Assembly (NCBI GenBank): GCA_022393335.1
Contig: JAJEKB010021207.1
Location: 15,427 to 79,426 of the forward strand
DNA: 64,000 nt
Direction: 5' to 3'
Origin: Macrotrachela quadricornifera
Lineage: Eukaryota > Rotifera > Eurotatoria > Philodinida > Philodinidae
Below are positions 10,990 to 25,500 of the stretch, piece by piece. The translations under genes were made by a program, and so were the position numbers. The notes under the pieces were generated by a model. It was not told the origin of the DNA, made no database searches, and saw only the letters and a list, made by a program, of their open reading frames with translations. The number at the start of each line of letters is the position of its first letter. The stretch's first letter is position 1.

Positions 10990-13055
10990 TGGAAGTGATT
11001 ATCTCTTATGACAAATACTTATTTTCTCGATTGTTTTGAAATTTTGAAAACAGAACGAAAGAAATCGCTCAAAACTTCAGTTTTTATCGTTTGTCAAATA
11101 GTATATCTGCAAAATGCTCAAATTATTCTTTAGCAAATAAATGCGAGATAACGTAAAAAATATACAGGATGATAGAGTATTTAAAATTTTATCAGAATGC
11201 ATAATTACTATTGTGAAAAATTGATGTCCTTTAGACATATAATTAGATGTGGAAAGCCAATAAGATAACGTCGAATGAGTATTCTTTTCGAAATTGTCAG
11301 TCAAAGCTTGATTGTTCTTAAATTATTTCAATGATAGATAAGTACAAGACAGCAAACAAATGTATAGAACGATCGAGAATTCCAAGCGCTGTGAGAATGT
11401 ATAATTGCCTTTTCAAAAAAGTAATGCTAGAATGATGAAAAAGTTAAAAAAAAACTTATTTTCATCATAGTAACAAAATCAAGTCTGTATGAATCTGGCC
11501 ATGAAGATGCCTTCATTGTACTCAATTTATTTTGATAATGCATAAGGCCAAACTGAAACCTACTTATACAGGGTGATAGAAAACACTATCGGCTTTCCAA
11601 AAACGATACTATTCTTTTAAAAATATGCTTTTATAGTGACAATATACTCAAAATATCGATTCCAGCTTTTGCTTTCTAGGAGTATATGCAAGCTAAACTC
11701 GTATTGCGCTCTAGAACATGTAAGAAAATCTAATCAGTAGGGAATAGGCAAGCATAAAATCTTATGTTTTGTCCCGATCTTGGCTGTGGCTCTTGCGCTC
11801 ATTTGATGTCCTGTTCCAGTTGTTCTCATTATCAACGGATATAAAATGCTGATGCTAAAAAATTGATTAGAAGTGAAGGATTCCTCGTCCTTATACGTCT
11901 AGATAAAGAAGAGTTTGATGAAACTTGTGAATTCTATCGACTTTCTGTCTTGGACAAATACTCATGAGAGTATATTTTTGCCTCGGCCATCTATGATTCC
12001 AAATGGCCTCGATCGCTCTTGATCACGTTCCCGGTTCTAGATTTGTCTAGTTGTGTTTTTGTAGTAAGAAGCTCATATGAACAATCGATTCTTCGACCGC
12101 ACTGCAAGAAAAATCCGTTTTGATCGAAACTAAGCATAACGACACACATTTAATTGATTTAGAATGTCGTGTTCAAAATATATCCATTGATCACGAGAAT
12201 TACAATGATATTTTGTACCTTGTATTACTGGAATCATATTCATTTTAGATTAGTTACAAAGAAAGACTGACAGAAAGATTTTTGTGGGACAGATCCTTTG
12301 GCAACCTAAAGAGTTCATATCGATGACAAACAAATTTTATGTCTCATAAACTATTAATTTGAAAAACCTTGCCGTACACAACTCCCAGAAAAGCAATTTC
12401 CTCAAAATTCCATTTATATGTGGCATGGATCACCCAATAGAATCATGGATATTCCACTAGCGTATCAAGATCAAAAGAATTTCGATTACTAATGTTCTTC
12501 CACCGATCATCCAATGATATTCATTTTCCCCCAAACTCTACTCCTATCAGTTTTCGGCCAACCAATCAGATTTCAAGACAAATAGATCGAAAAATTCGAG
12601 GCCAATACCCTTGAAAAACTCCTGGGTACATGTCTTGTGTTTGTTCATAACGTGCTACTCAGCATTTCTTCGATACGACCCAATGCCACAGTCTGATTAG
12701 TCAGATACAGAAGTAGACCTTTTGCGGGCAAAGGACCGATGTTTTTTCGACAAAAAGTACACTCGTTCACTCCATCTTCGATAAGAAAATGGTCCCTGAA
12801 AAGTTTGGTGCCATTCGCTCGTACCGTGTCCAAATGCATGAAGAACAGACAAATAGACAATCTTTCTTCTTCGTATATATAGATTGATAATAAATTTTTG
12901 TTTAAATGTTATGTACCTGTATTTTATTCACATGGAAACTAAAACGAACAGAACAATAGCAATCCCATTTAAGTCAATTTCTACTAATTCTACGATAAAA
13001 GGACAAAAAAAAATTAAAAGCAAAAAGCAGTATCTATGTATCATATGACAACATT
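10990..13055. other. Intergenic; possible decayed transposon material
   Basis: No gene is supported. Roughly 11.55-12.86 kb is less AT-rich than its surroundings. On the minus strand 12645-12860 reads TKLFRDHFLIEDG then CTFCRKNIG, which resembles the start of a BED-type zinc finger as found in hAT transposases, but the closing histidines are not visible. This may be an old transposon copy; the evidence is weak. Confidence 0.3.
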
Positions 13056-13056
13056 T

Positions 13057-15560
13057 CTATGAAGCCATTTTTTCTTCATAATCGATGTGAATTGAGTTAC
13101 AGTTCGGCTTGAAAACCACATAATACTTTTTGTTAGAATTGTGTTTTTTTTGTTTATCTTTGTAAATACGCTTCTTTACTTCTTGTACATTATCTGTTAT
13201 ATAATCAGTATTATAATTAGCAAACTGGCAACTGTGTATGAGTGTATCAGTCGCTATAATATGATCAATAACGCACAATTGTGTATTATCTTAATCTAAC
13301 ACAAAAAATTTACTTTGAGTTTGATTATCAATGTCATTTAATGTATTTTTTCGACATGAACGTAAATTTTTGTAGGCAATAGATATTTTATAAAACAGCT
13401 TATTCAAACTAATATCACTTTTCATCAGATAGATGAGTCCAATTGTCATCGAACATATTATTCCGATATGATTCAGAACATCCTATACAAAAAGAACTTT
13501 TCAAGATGAATTATTGATTTTACAGAATTACCCTTTTCAATTTTTTGATCTGTAATATATAAAATTATTTTCGCACTTTTATTATCGATGCTTTCCATTA
13601 TCACAGCTGTATCGTATATAATTGTTTCTTCACTTCCATTATCGATCATTTCCACTATAATATCTATATTATCTATGATTGTTTTATTGCTTTCAAATGT
13701 TGACGTTTTCTCAATTATGAATTAAAATGTTACTGAAGACGTGTATTGTTTATATACTTTAATTTCATGAATTTGTAATAAAAATGCCTTTTCTTTCATT
13801 TTTTCATTTTTCATTTTCATTGCTCATTTAATGGCTTCAATTACTCTTTTCTATAGCTTTTTCGACGGATTCTTTTGGTACGCATTGCCATCTTTTGTTG
13901 CAATAGATGAAGACAATGGTGTTCATATTGATGTCATGATTGCCGTTTTCATTTCATTCTCTTGAATTTGAAGCGAATGACAATGAGCTTCAGCAAATTC
14001 CGATAAAAGAGCTTGTCGAAGATGACAAAGATGGAGCAGGATCTATTGACATGATATTTGATTCCGATTCCATTGTTTCGTCTTCTTCATTCAAAATGAC
14101 GTAGCTGTCATTATACTCAGCATGAAATTCTGATAAATGATCGATTGAGTTGTACTTCTCTCGATTAGATTCGTCGAATGGTTCTGGTACCTGTGGCTGA
14201 TAGAAATATTCATCTTCTTCTAAATTTCAAGTCAGTATTTAACTTGAGACAATTGTCACGATTTAAGTTTTTGCTTTTACTTACAACGCATATGTATGCA
14301 TTTCTTCGCCAGTATGCGTACTCTTGTTTTTCCTTCTCACTTTTGTTACGAAACAATCTTCAGAATCGAGTAATATGATGACTGGCCTACGAACAACCAA
14401 TTGACCACCTTTTGGTCTTTTATCTTGAGCCTATTATATATGCGAAGAAATGTAAATAAGAAAATCTGTATCAAATATTTGTGCAAGAAAAATATTTACA
14501 TAGCATTTTAGATTTGGTGTAAGACGTGCTTTTTTTGCAGGAAAATATAGGTTGTTGACACAGTATATCTAACATAATTTTTCGAATTATCTAATGAGGG
14601 TTCCGAGTTATAATCGTTATAACAGTCCAGGAAGCGATAGAGCAAATGTTGTTTTGCCAAAATTTTCAATAAAAAATACAGATATATATTAAAAACTGAA
14701 TTATTTTCTTGCTAGATTATTCTGTACCGGTAAGACTCTCACCAACCAAGATAAAGCACCTGCAACGGTTTTTTTTCATAATATCATGTACGATCCAATC
14801 ATTGATTTCTAAGCATATTCAAGAAAGAGAAATGGAAAATAAAAAGAATAAAGGAATAAGAGACATTAGCGTTCCAGCGTTTCTATATCACTAGGACTGA
14901 GACATACATACTCTTGGTGTATAATGCGGATCAATGTCCAACCAACGTAATCGTTTTTTATTTAGTATCTTTTCTGTTGCGCAGAGGGTTTCCAAATTAG
15001 CTATATATATACAACTATCATGGTGCCTTAAAATTATGAAAATAGTACACAGAGTGCTCTTATGAATTCGAAATCAATATTGATTACTATATACTCACTG
15101 TTCACTTTCTTTGTAATATTCTGCAGGCGCCTCATATTGGACTGATTCGCAGGTCGCCGTTGGATTTTGTTTGACGACAGAAATTAGGTTACGACTAAAG
15201 GCAGTATGTGGTGTCATTTTTTGACATTTATCTATGATAATTTAAATAGAAATAATGATATTTTTACAAGTATTCTTACCCTTCAGTCTAACTATTGTTT
15301 TCAGCTGTACGTAATTCCATAGCTTCTTCTCATGTCTTTACTGCTTTATGATCATTATGATTGTTGAAACTACCATGTTCCTTAAAGTTCATACCTAATT
15401 ATACCATGATATGATCTTATTGTATTTGTGATTCTTAGTCAGATGTATATGTTTTCGGGAAGAAATAGTCTTACTTAAACTCCTTTTAATATATTCATTC
15501 CAAGCATATTCGTCCGTACTTAACTGAGAGCCAAGAAATTGCTAATTAAAATGAGACTTT
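13057..15560 (-). pseudogene. Unrecognised multi-exon gene, decayed
   Basis: Reading leftwards from about 15560, a series of coding-like blocks is separated by short GT-AG introns: QFLGSQLSTDEYAWNEYIKR; AMELRTAENN, with in-frame TGA and TAG next to it (about 15300-15400); MTPHTAFSRNLISVVKQ, spliced at 15113/15049 to HHDSCIYIANLETLC; LLYRFLDCYNDYNSEPSLD; a block with KGGQLVVRRPVIILLDSED; EEDEYFYQPQVPEPFDESN; then NLRSCRKNTLNDIDNQTQ and a final block ending EEKMAS at 13057. At least two frameshifts and three in-frame stops interrupt it. The consistency of direction, intron size and coding character over 2.5 kb shows a once-real gene. I do not recognise the family, so no function is given. Confidence 0.45.
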
Positions 15561-18500
15561 CGAACAGCTATTTTCATCCATATAAGCTGACTATTTTTGC
15601 AACTTTATGTTTAAAAAGAATTTGAACATTTAGACGTCGTTGATCATAATCGGTTTCGTATTTGTACTAACAATGAACATGCGATTGACTATTCTGGGTT
15701 GAAAGATATTGTGATCGTATTTGAAATTATATCGAGACAAATATTGAATGTTTAATCTGTCTCAATAAAAATTTCAAATATGGAATAGAAGAATACTCGC
15801 ATACTTCTCTTTGATATGCACTTACAATCCAAATTTATTTAAATAATTGAAATTTGATTATTGACGTGAGAACAGGTCTGTATATGAGACGATGCGTATA
15901 TCTAAAAAAAACAAGACAGTTAACCGTACATCTTACTGTTCGGTTTATGTGTTAATCTGTTTTCCTACGAAGCAGAATTTTATTACATCTAGCTTCGAAA
16001 CTTCTCAATTGCTAAAATATGATTGTCATAAATTGGTTTATTGATTTTATATCGAACATAAGATAGAAAACAGACGAATATAATAATCAGCAAAAACAAA
16101 CGAATATAGGATCAATGAAAGTATGATTCACTTGTTTTTAAACAAACTTTCAGTGCAATCCCTTTGTGATGAAAATATGAAAGACAATGAAACTGTTGCT
16201 CTCACGCAGATTAAATGATTAAAATAAAAGCTAAAGCATAATATCTGGAAAAATAGTCCACAAAAACCTTGAAGTTAACGACTGAGCTTATCAAACTTCG
16301 TAAAAATCTGCGATGATAAAAGGCACTGTTACTAATTTAAGTATCTGTCACGGTCAAAGATGATTTAGATGGTTTTTCTGCCATGTCTATCACGCATCGA
16401 TAATGTATCTATCAGATATATTGAGATAGATCACTTTTCTCACTCCATACTTCAACATTCCTTTTCAGATCGTGCTTCACAAAGCTAGAGAAAACACAAT
16501 GTTGAGTAACGAGCTGACGAACTAACGTGGTAGTAAAACAGATGAAATAGATTTAGATGCAAATACACAATGAATAAATCATTTAAATACAACTTCTACC
16601 AAATTGACAAAGCAAAACATGGTTGTGTATTTATTTATTTATCAGAATAAGAGAACATATGTAGAGAAAAAAAATGTTTTAATCGATTCTAACACAACGA
16701 CTGAAAATAACCTTAGATCTTAAAAGATTGTACATGCTTTTATGTACACAGAAAAGTTGTTCACACATAAGCAAAAAGGTCATTGGGGCGGAGCAAGACT
16801 ATCACCACGTTGCTACCTATGCAACGAACACTCTTTATAAACCTCGATTCTGCTCTGTCGGTGAGTAGCTACTACAAGCAGCTACAGTAACCATACGCAT
16901 AACTATCTTATTCTGTGTTCTAGTGTGAAGATGATCGATCAACTCTGTGTCACTCAACAGAAAAGATGTAATTACTGATATTTAGACAACTGGTGTCACT
17001 TTAACGGCTGAAGCGTTCGTCCAACACGAATCATGCATCGGTCAATCAATGACCAATGTAATACAATAGGATCCAGCTATCGCATAAATATCTCGGACTA
17101 GGATCTCTTATACATTATCGACAGAGCAGCTAGGGTGAGAAGTTACCACCGCTTTCACAAGTATCGGTTTAGTTTTGTTCTCTTTTTGACGAGATATAAC
17201 ACATAAGGATTACATTCACATTTTGCAAAACTCACGGCAACCTATACCCGAATATGCACAAAATATAAACAGATTAAGTCTGTATGTATGTATGTGAACA
17301 GAACTACTGTATTGCTACAGCTTCTTAATGCACATTTCTACATACAACCCAACACATCTACATAGACAAGGTGTATAATCATTTTAAGTCGATTTCAGCG
17401 ATTAAAAAGGATTAAATTTTTATATAGTCCCCAAAATTTTGGATGTTTCATGAATCACGAACTTCGTAATTTTTTTTTTTCAATACTGAACCGATCATTA
17501 TCTTGATCTTGCCAGGATCGAAATTGACCATGACTAGAACTCTCTGAAGCCCTAGAAAAACTCCATCTTTTACTGACCAGTTTGATAAAATATGTTGATC
17601 AAAATAATATTAGTTTTGGGCTGATATATAATTCAGCTAGATATGAAGAAAGATGAACCAATAGATTAGTTGATGATAACGCAATAGCAATAGTAACAAT
17701 AAATTATTATAAAATAGTTTCATGATGCGATGATGAAGATGTGAAATAGAATCGAAAGTAGTCACAATAATTGGTATTTTAAATAAGAAGATAAAAAGCA
17801 ACAAGATTGGAATTGATACAAATTTTTATATATGACCGCAGAAATTGTACTGATTTTATTGAAATTATAAGCGCATCAACGGAAAAAAAGAGATAGATAA
17901 ATAGGTAACGGAGACAAGAAAGAATGTTTTAAAATATTTTAGCGCTGGTATTGTTGACCTCTAATAAAAAGAAATGATCAACAGTGATGGCACCAAGAGC
18001 AACAGTAATATGACAAAAATTATTAAGATGTTCGACGTGTGTATAATTGAAATATAATGACGTGATTATTTCTTGTTTTTCGATGTTCAGTAATCAACAT
18101 CACTGAACAGTAACTAACCTTTACATGATATTATACAAAGGAGAAGAGCCTTAAGAAAGAAACAACTTATCTTGACGTCGACGACTGTTTGAATGAACCG
18201 CTATTGGCCGGCAAGCTACTTATATAGAAAAGAGAAAAAGAGACTATCGCTAGCCAGAGGAAGCAAGAAAATAAAAGCGATTAGCATGAGTGAGAAGAAT
18301 GAAAAAACGTGACGATCAACTTTAACAAGAAGTAATCCTCGAGCCTTTCTTCGTAATAATAAAATCATACTTCATTACTAATACTGCTAGAATTCAACTA
18401 ACATGATCGAACAAAATTTCGCTAAATTTTTAAAAGAAATAAAATATGATCAGCTCATGTGATTTGCAAGGTAGTCAAAATATTTCTTTGAAAAAGAGGT

Positions 18501-19038
18501 CAAGAAAAAATTTTTAATAAATCATTGTATCTTTATATATTTATTTAATGTTGCACGAACTTTTGATCAAATCTAAGAACTGTTTCATAATTATCAATAT
18601 AATTCTTACCGGATAATTTAAATTTACTAAGAATCTGTATATTCATAACTTATTCATAATGAAAATCTTCTCAAACGTTTATAGTCAATCGTATTCCAAT
18701 ATTTTGACAATTTTATGAGCTAAAGCCTTTGCATGCCTTTTTTTTTGACAAACAATATTTTGGAGAATAATAGATCATACACATATGTGTTCATCCAAAC
18801 GAATATACTCTAGAAAAGAATATTTTCTTAGATATTTGTCTAGTTTCCCATTGTGTGCTATTGGTCACTATGGAAATGTACTGGCTGATCTAAGAAACTC
18901 TCTCAAAATTTCTTCATTCATTTAAATATAAAATTAAAATTCTAATCATATCCATGTAAAAATACCTTGTTAAACAGTTATAATTTATCCAGAGATCATG
19001 TATTTAATCCACTAATTAATACACAAATTTGTGTATAC
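15561..19038. other. Intergenic, nothing firm
   Basis: About 3.5 kb with no supportable gene. An 11-bp inverted repeat (CTGCTCTGTCG at 16850-16860, inverse at 17119-17129) brackets a slightly less AT-rich stretch, and a short TATG repeat lies near 17281-17296. Neither is enough to call a mobile element. Confidence 0.4.
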
Positions 19039-19532
19039 AAAAAAAAACAAAAAACATATTTAAATATCAAGGTCAAAACTATCCANNNNNNNNNNNNNNN
19101 NNNNNNNNNNNNNNNNNNNNNNNNNNNNNNNNNNNNNNNNNNNNNNNNNNNNNNNNNNNNNNNNNNNNNNNNNNNNNNNNNNNNNNNNNNNNNNNNNNNN
19201 NNNNNNNNNNNNNNNNNNNNNNNNNNNNNNNNNNNNNNNNNNNNNNNNNNNNNNNNNNNNNNNNNNNNNNNNNNNNNNNNNNNNNNNNNNNNNNNNNNNN
19301 NNNNNNNNNNNNNNNNNNNNNNNNNNNNNNNNNNNNNNNNNNNNNNNNNNNNNNNNNNNNNNNNNNNNNNNNNNNNNNNNNNNNNNNNNNNNNNNNNNNN
19401 NNNNNNNNNNNNNNNNNNNNNNNNNNNNNNNNNNNNNNNNNNNNNNNNNNNNNNNNNNNNNNNNNNNNNNNNNNNNNNNNNNNNNAAAAAAAAACAAAAA
19501 ACATATTTAAATATCAAGGTCAAAACTATCCA
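19039..19532. other. Assembly gap with identical flanks
   Basis: Positions 19086-19485 are exactly 400 N. The 46-47 bases before the gap (19039-19085) are repeated after it (19486-19532), from the A-run through the AAATATCAAGGTCAAAAC stretch to ATCCA. The right copy carries the stop codon of the plexin gene; the left copy repeats its last codons. The simplest explanation is two contigs that overlap at their ends and were scaffolded with a fixed-size gap instead of being merged. Confidence 0.85.
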
Positions 19533-22500
19533 TAAAAGTAACAATCTGTTCAAATAATGTTGCTAATCGATACTGTTTACCATGAAGATCATTTGTCATT
19601 GCTATTCTTAAACTATTTTTATATCGACTAATAAATTCATTATACAATTTAAATAAAGCATATGTTCGATTAAATTCATTCATTTGTTTATTTGATGAAT
19701 TCTAAAAATAACAGTAAGAATAAAATTTTATTTTAATATAAATTTTATTTTACTTGTTGTTCTTGTTTTTTAATTAATAATACATTTCGATTAAGATCAT
19801 TAATTGATACATTAGAAAGAGATGAAACAACATCATAATATCTATAAAATAAAATTTATTAATATTCGAAAAAAATAACTTTGGTTCTGTTTTTTATAAA
19901 CTAACTTTTCTACAAGTTTTTTATATTTTTGTACATCACGATAAAATAAAAGTTTTGATGATGGTGAATCTTTTGTTAATTGATGTGTACCAGCAGCACA
20001 ACTATCCATAAACATTTGAGCAATAACTGATAAAGATGCATCAATAACATTTGTTTTTTGTACATCAAATATAAAATCAGGATTTTTAATAATATTCACA
20101 AAAAATCTTAATGGTAAACTAAATAAAAAACAAATATTAGATTAAAAAAAGGAAAAAGAAAAAAAAATAATATTTTTCATTTTGTTGTTCAAACCTATTA
20201 CTCTTCCATGTGTGGGTAATATTTGAATCAAATATCTGATAATATTCAGCTTGTTCATCAAGAAAATCAAATAAATATTTTATTGGTAATGGTACATCAA
20301 TAGTAGAAAAAGTTGTATCAAAAAAATTATCAATATATTGTTGTAATGAACCTTTTGTTGCTAATAAACGTGTTAAATAAACTTCGGATACCAATTTATT
20401 TGTAAATAATGTTCGATCATTATCTTCACGATCAGTTGGTTTTACCTGAAAGAATAAAAATTAATTTATATAGATTAAAATTAAGAAATATTCTTTACTA
20501 AATGATAAAAACGTGTATTTTGTTCTAATTTTGTATTTGAAAATGATTGTTCTGATTGAATTAAACTTGTTAATCGGTGATCTTTTCGTGAATTTATTAA
20601 ATCTATTGTTGCATTTAATAGTATTTGATTTTCTATATTAAGTAAAAATTTTTTATTTCGAAGAAAAGAATATATGTACTTAGAAGTACTCAAAAGTAGT
20701 GATGGATGTACCTTATTTTCTTATAGAAAGCTTGAAAAAAATTTCTTTTTTTATGGTATGATATAGAGAACGACGCTCTATTTTTCTATCCTATTCGATT
20801 ACTCTTCAATTAATAACATAATAATAAAATTTCGATAGAAACTATTTTTGTTGAAAGCTTAGCTATCGGTTGAGGCAGGTTAAATGGCTATACTTTGCAT
20901 TTCACTTTTCAATCATTTAACATATTGTATTAGAAAATAAAATATATCGCAATGTACAGCGTGAAAAGCTCTACAATCCACAAACCAAAGCTTATTTTAT
21001 TTATTTACTTCTTGATTTTAAGAAAGTAAAATTTCATGCCATCAGTTTCCTCTGTCCTACAAAACAAGCAGTCTCATGTAAGTTGTAGACTTTTTCACGT
21101 TGGATATTGTCATATATATTTTATTTTCTGATACAACATGTTAATTGATTGAAAGGTGAAATGCAAAGTGTCGCCATTTAATTCGCCTCAATCACTAGTT
21201 AAGTTTTCAACAAAAATAGTTTCTATCGAAATTGTATGGTTATGTATTTGTTGAAGAGTGATTAAATAATATTAGAAAAATAGATCGTCATTTTCTCTAT
21301 CATACCATAAAAAAAGAAATTTTCTTCAAGCATTTTATGAGAAAACAAAACACCTTCGCCACTACTTTGGATACCTCTAGGTATATCTATGTTGTATTGA
21401 AGTTAACCCGCTTGTCGAAGTTATAACTTCAGTAAGATAGATCATTGAAGTTCATTTTAAACAGAAAACAGACAGATTAATAATGACAGCGACAATTATA
21501 TAACACTTTAGCTGGTTAATAGATGAGAGATGGAACGTCATCGTTACGATATAGTTACTCTTTGCGAGTAAGTTTTCAAAAAGATGATTTATCGCTTCCA
21601 TTCGACCGAATATTGTCAATATATCATTTATTAAACATATGATTTACTTGGTAAGTAATAACTAGTATACTAGTTAGTTGTTACCTAATAACGTAGTAAT
21701 ACATCGACTGGTTTTACAATTTCACTCACAGTCTCATTATAACATTATTTAATCATTGGTAATGCTTCGAAATCTAGCAATTTCTCCTAATGATTGTGAT
21801 TCATTGTTTGAAACATCTTGCAAATTCATTGTTGGCACATCAGACACTTCGGACAATTAATTAAAGATAAACTAATTGAGTAATATAACATTTCTATGTT
21901 CGATACTGTTCGTCATACTTTACATCGAATATACTAGTCAACATATTGTGTGTATCGATTGTATCACGATAGATAACTGTTACATAATGAGGATGAGAGT
22001 GTCCTGACAGAAGTATCGTTTGAATTCATTCATATTCATTCTTAATTCCTGTTTGAAAAGAACTTCAGTGATCTATCTTGACGAAATTATAACTTCGGTA
22101 GTGATCCACTTTGTCGAAGTTATAACTTCAAGAAGCAAGCTAACTTCGATACTATATATATATATATTTCATTACCAGTTCCTTGAAGTGATTGCCAGTT
22201 ATGATCAGTATCAGTTGTTTTTGTAGAAGATGAATTATTGGTTGAATAACAATTAATTATATCAGTAGAATTTGTTGGAGAATTTATTAAATTTGTGCCA
22301 GATTTTAAACTAAGAAATAATCGAGCACCATCATGAACCTTAGAAAATAAAAAAGGATGTTTCGATTTATTTTAATTATATGATTGTACTTTATAAGTTG
22401 ATAATGTTTGAATTTGTACGAAACCATTTGAATCAGAATTATCACTTTTTCCATCATCGCGAAGTAATTTCATATGTGAACCAATTCTCCATTCTATAGA

Positions 22501-25500
22501 AAATAGAATAAATGTATTTATATTTATATATGAACACATAACGTACCTAAATCAAAATCTTCGATTGATGGTCGTTTAGAAAAAGGAATATTTTTATAAA
22601 AATGTTCGACTATTTTTTCTTTCACTTGTGTTATTGAATCACAACTAAGAACTTTAATTGGCACCGGTGTTGAAGTAAGATGAGATTTATCATCTTCTAT
22701 TTGAATAACATAAATAATCTAAAAAAAATAAATTTTAAATTTATTTCTTTATTCAAAATTTTTACCATTGATAAATAATCAATATGTTGTCGAAGAAGTT
22801 TATCTTCACTTAATGAATATCTTGATTCATTCGTTAAACAATCAATAGGACCTTTTTGAATTTGTTGTTTAATTGATTGAAATAATATATACAAAGGTGA
22901 ACCGAGATGTTCCTTAGTTAAAATAAAAAAAAAGAATATATTTTCTTTTCGAAATTTAATTTAATTTTTTACTTTGATATAACCAAATAAAAGAAAAGCA
23001 AACCAATTTGATAACATTTTTTCAGCTACAGATGCATTACTTCTTAATAAAATTTTACTATTATTTCGATCTTGTTGTAAAGATTTTTCAATTAATTCTC
23101 TTAATAATATTTGTAATATTCTAAATAAAATATGAATAAGAAAAAAAAAATACAAATACAAATATAATGAATTTAAAATATACTCAGTAAAATATTCAAT
23201 ATTATCTTGAAGAAGAATACTAATTAATGATGCAAATTGCATACGATCTTGTAAGCGAAAATTAATTTTATCTGTTTCTAATGTATGAATAATTAGAAGA
23301 AGAAAATGACGATTATATAATGATTGAGATAATAATTGAAGACCTTGTCGAACATTATTTCGTCGATTTGCTTCAAGCTAAAAACAAAATCATTCAAAAT
23401 ATATTTTATTCAACTATTGATTTCTTTACATTGTAACTATTCATTATTGATTAAACTTAAATTTTTCTTGCACATTCGATGAATTCATTCTCGAAAATTT
23501 GTATACATACAAACAGAAGTTAAAATCAAAGTCCAATAAATTATATTTCAATTCAACTCTTATCCTAGTGCTTGAATCTGTATACAAATAATTATCTATT
23601 TATAGACAATACATGGACATTTTTACAAATAACTTATCATATTTGACAAGATTTCTCGAGCATCAAATATGAAAATTTATACGCAAGTAGAACACATTAT
23701 TATAGTGAATATATAAATTATATTTTTTTAATTATTCTTACCGGTATTTCAATATTATGAAGCATCATATACTTTTCTTCATCAGTAGCATTTGGAAATA
23801 AAATTTTCATACAATATGTTCGATAATCATGATATGGTACACCTGAATGTGATAGATCATTTGTCATTTCTCCAATATCTGTTTGAAGTTCAGCAAAAGC
23901 TGTAATATAAAAAGAAAAATAATTTAATTATAAAAATAAGAGAAATAGTTTTAACCTTCTTTGCATTCACGAGCAACACGCATTTCAAGTGTATCAATTT
24001 GATTTTGCAAACAATTAAGTTGTCGAGTACGTTTTGTATTTATTTTTCGAAAAATAATTGATGCAATTATAATAAACATTGTTAAAAGAAAACCACAAAC
24101 ACTAGCAATTATATAATATAATACTAATGATCGTTTTTCTATATTTGATGTATATGTTAATGTACCTAATGTATAAAGTCTTCGACCTAATGTAACCTAT
24201 TTTATTTAAAATTATTATTTAATTGATATTTTTTATTTATTTATTTATTTGATACTTACACGTACTATAGCTTGTTCATTATCTTTTGAATTAATATCAA
24301 GTAACATACGTTTTTTTCTTATTAATTTTTCAATAGTACGATTTGTTGGTTGACATACAATTTGTTTATCAGATATTGATGTTATATTACATGGATAGGA
24401 ACCAATTGTTATTAAATAATCATTTATTGTTGCAATATCAAGTAAATTTGCACCTTCTATTGTTAAATAATCATAACGATATTGTATACGTTTTCCATTA
24501 TTATTAAATGGATATATAATTGGATCAGGACACAATAAAAATATTTCATGATATGTTGAAATATTTCGAACATATTCAACATCATCCATAATAAACCCAA
24601 ATTTAAATTTAAAACAATGATTTTTATCGTATGATCGTGAATTTATAAGATGATTTATTGTTGATAGTGGTATTGTTGAAGTTGATGGTATAGTTGTTGT
24701 ACTTGTGATTACTATTTCATTTTGTAACCATGTTAATGATGGACCAAAACAAAGCATACTTTCAGAAGTTTTAACTGAACAATTCTGAAGAAAAAATATT
24801 TTTTATTTTTATTTCATATTAGATTAAAGAAAAAAAAAGAATAGTTAATAAACCTCAATAAATATTTGAGTTTGATTATATTCAATATAGAATTGAGGTG
24901 ATTGAATTGAATCAAAATTAGTACCATGAACAGTAAATGGTAAACCACCACTTTGAGTACCTGAATATCGACTTAAATTATGCACGCGTGGATCCTAAAA
25001 ATTTGTAATGAGATGAATGATCTATAGATAAAATTAAAAATATACATGAAATAACAGGACATATCAAATAATTCAATATTCTGGTAAAATTTTCATTTTA
25101 AACTCTGTTGTATGAATTGAAAAATCATAGAAATAATTATTAATTTTGATTATTGAGCTATAGATATATTTTATTCTAGAGATTTTTTAATTCTATCGAG
25201 ATTTACTTCTGATCATAATATCAGTTTGATAGTGATTGATCATTTGGGATATCACTATCATCCTTCTTCATTATCTTCTTCTAACATAATTGATTAGTCT
25301 AACACTTCATTATCAACATAATCTACTTAGGCTTGAACTTACAGGAAAAAACTATTGATAATATTAAATGACTGTGTTTATAATGAATTTTCAAGTATCT
25401 ATACCTTTTTTTACAATATTAGAAAAGAAAATGAAATACATCAGTTATCAGTTGCCTGACAAGTTTAATATATATAATTCGCTTATATGAAAATTAGAAA

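Noticed and set aside
12645..12860. Possible BED zinc finger of a hAT transposase on the minus strand
   Set aside because: CTFC and the preceding hydrophobic pattern fit, but the expected histidines are missing and no transposase follows; kept only as a remark.
16850..17129. Inverted repeat CTGCTCTGTCG as a mobile element
   Set aside because: Only 11 bases match, with no flanking duplication or second copy; chance cannot be excluded.
18967..19557. Reading frames of 140-196 residues spanning the N gap on both strands
   Set aside because: They consist almost wholly of undefined residues from the 400 N and have no real coding content.
20633..20678. Extending the plexin exon upstream to an acceptor near 20679
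   Set aside because: That acceptor gives the wrong phase; the acceptor at 20633-20634 closes the total coding length to a multiple of three.
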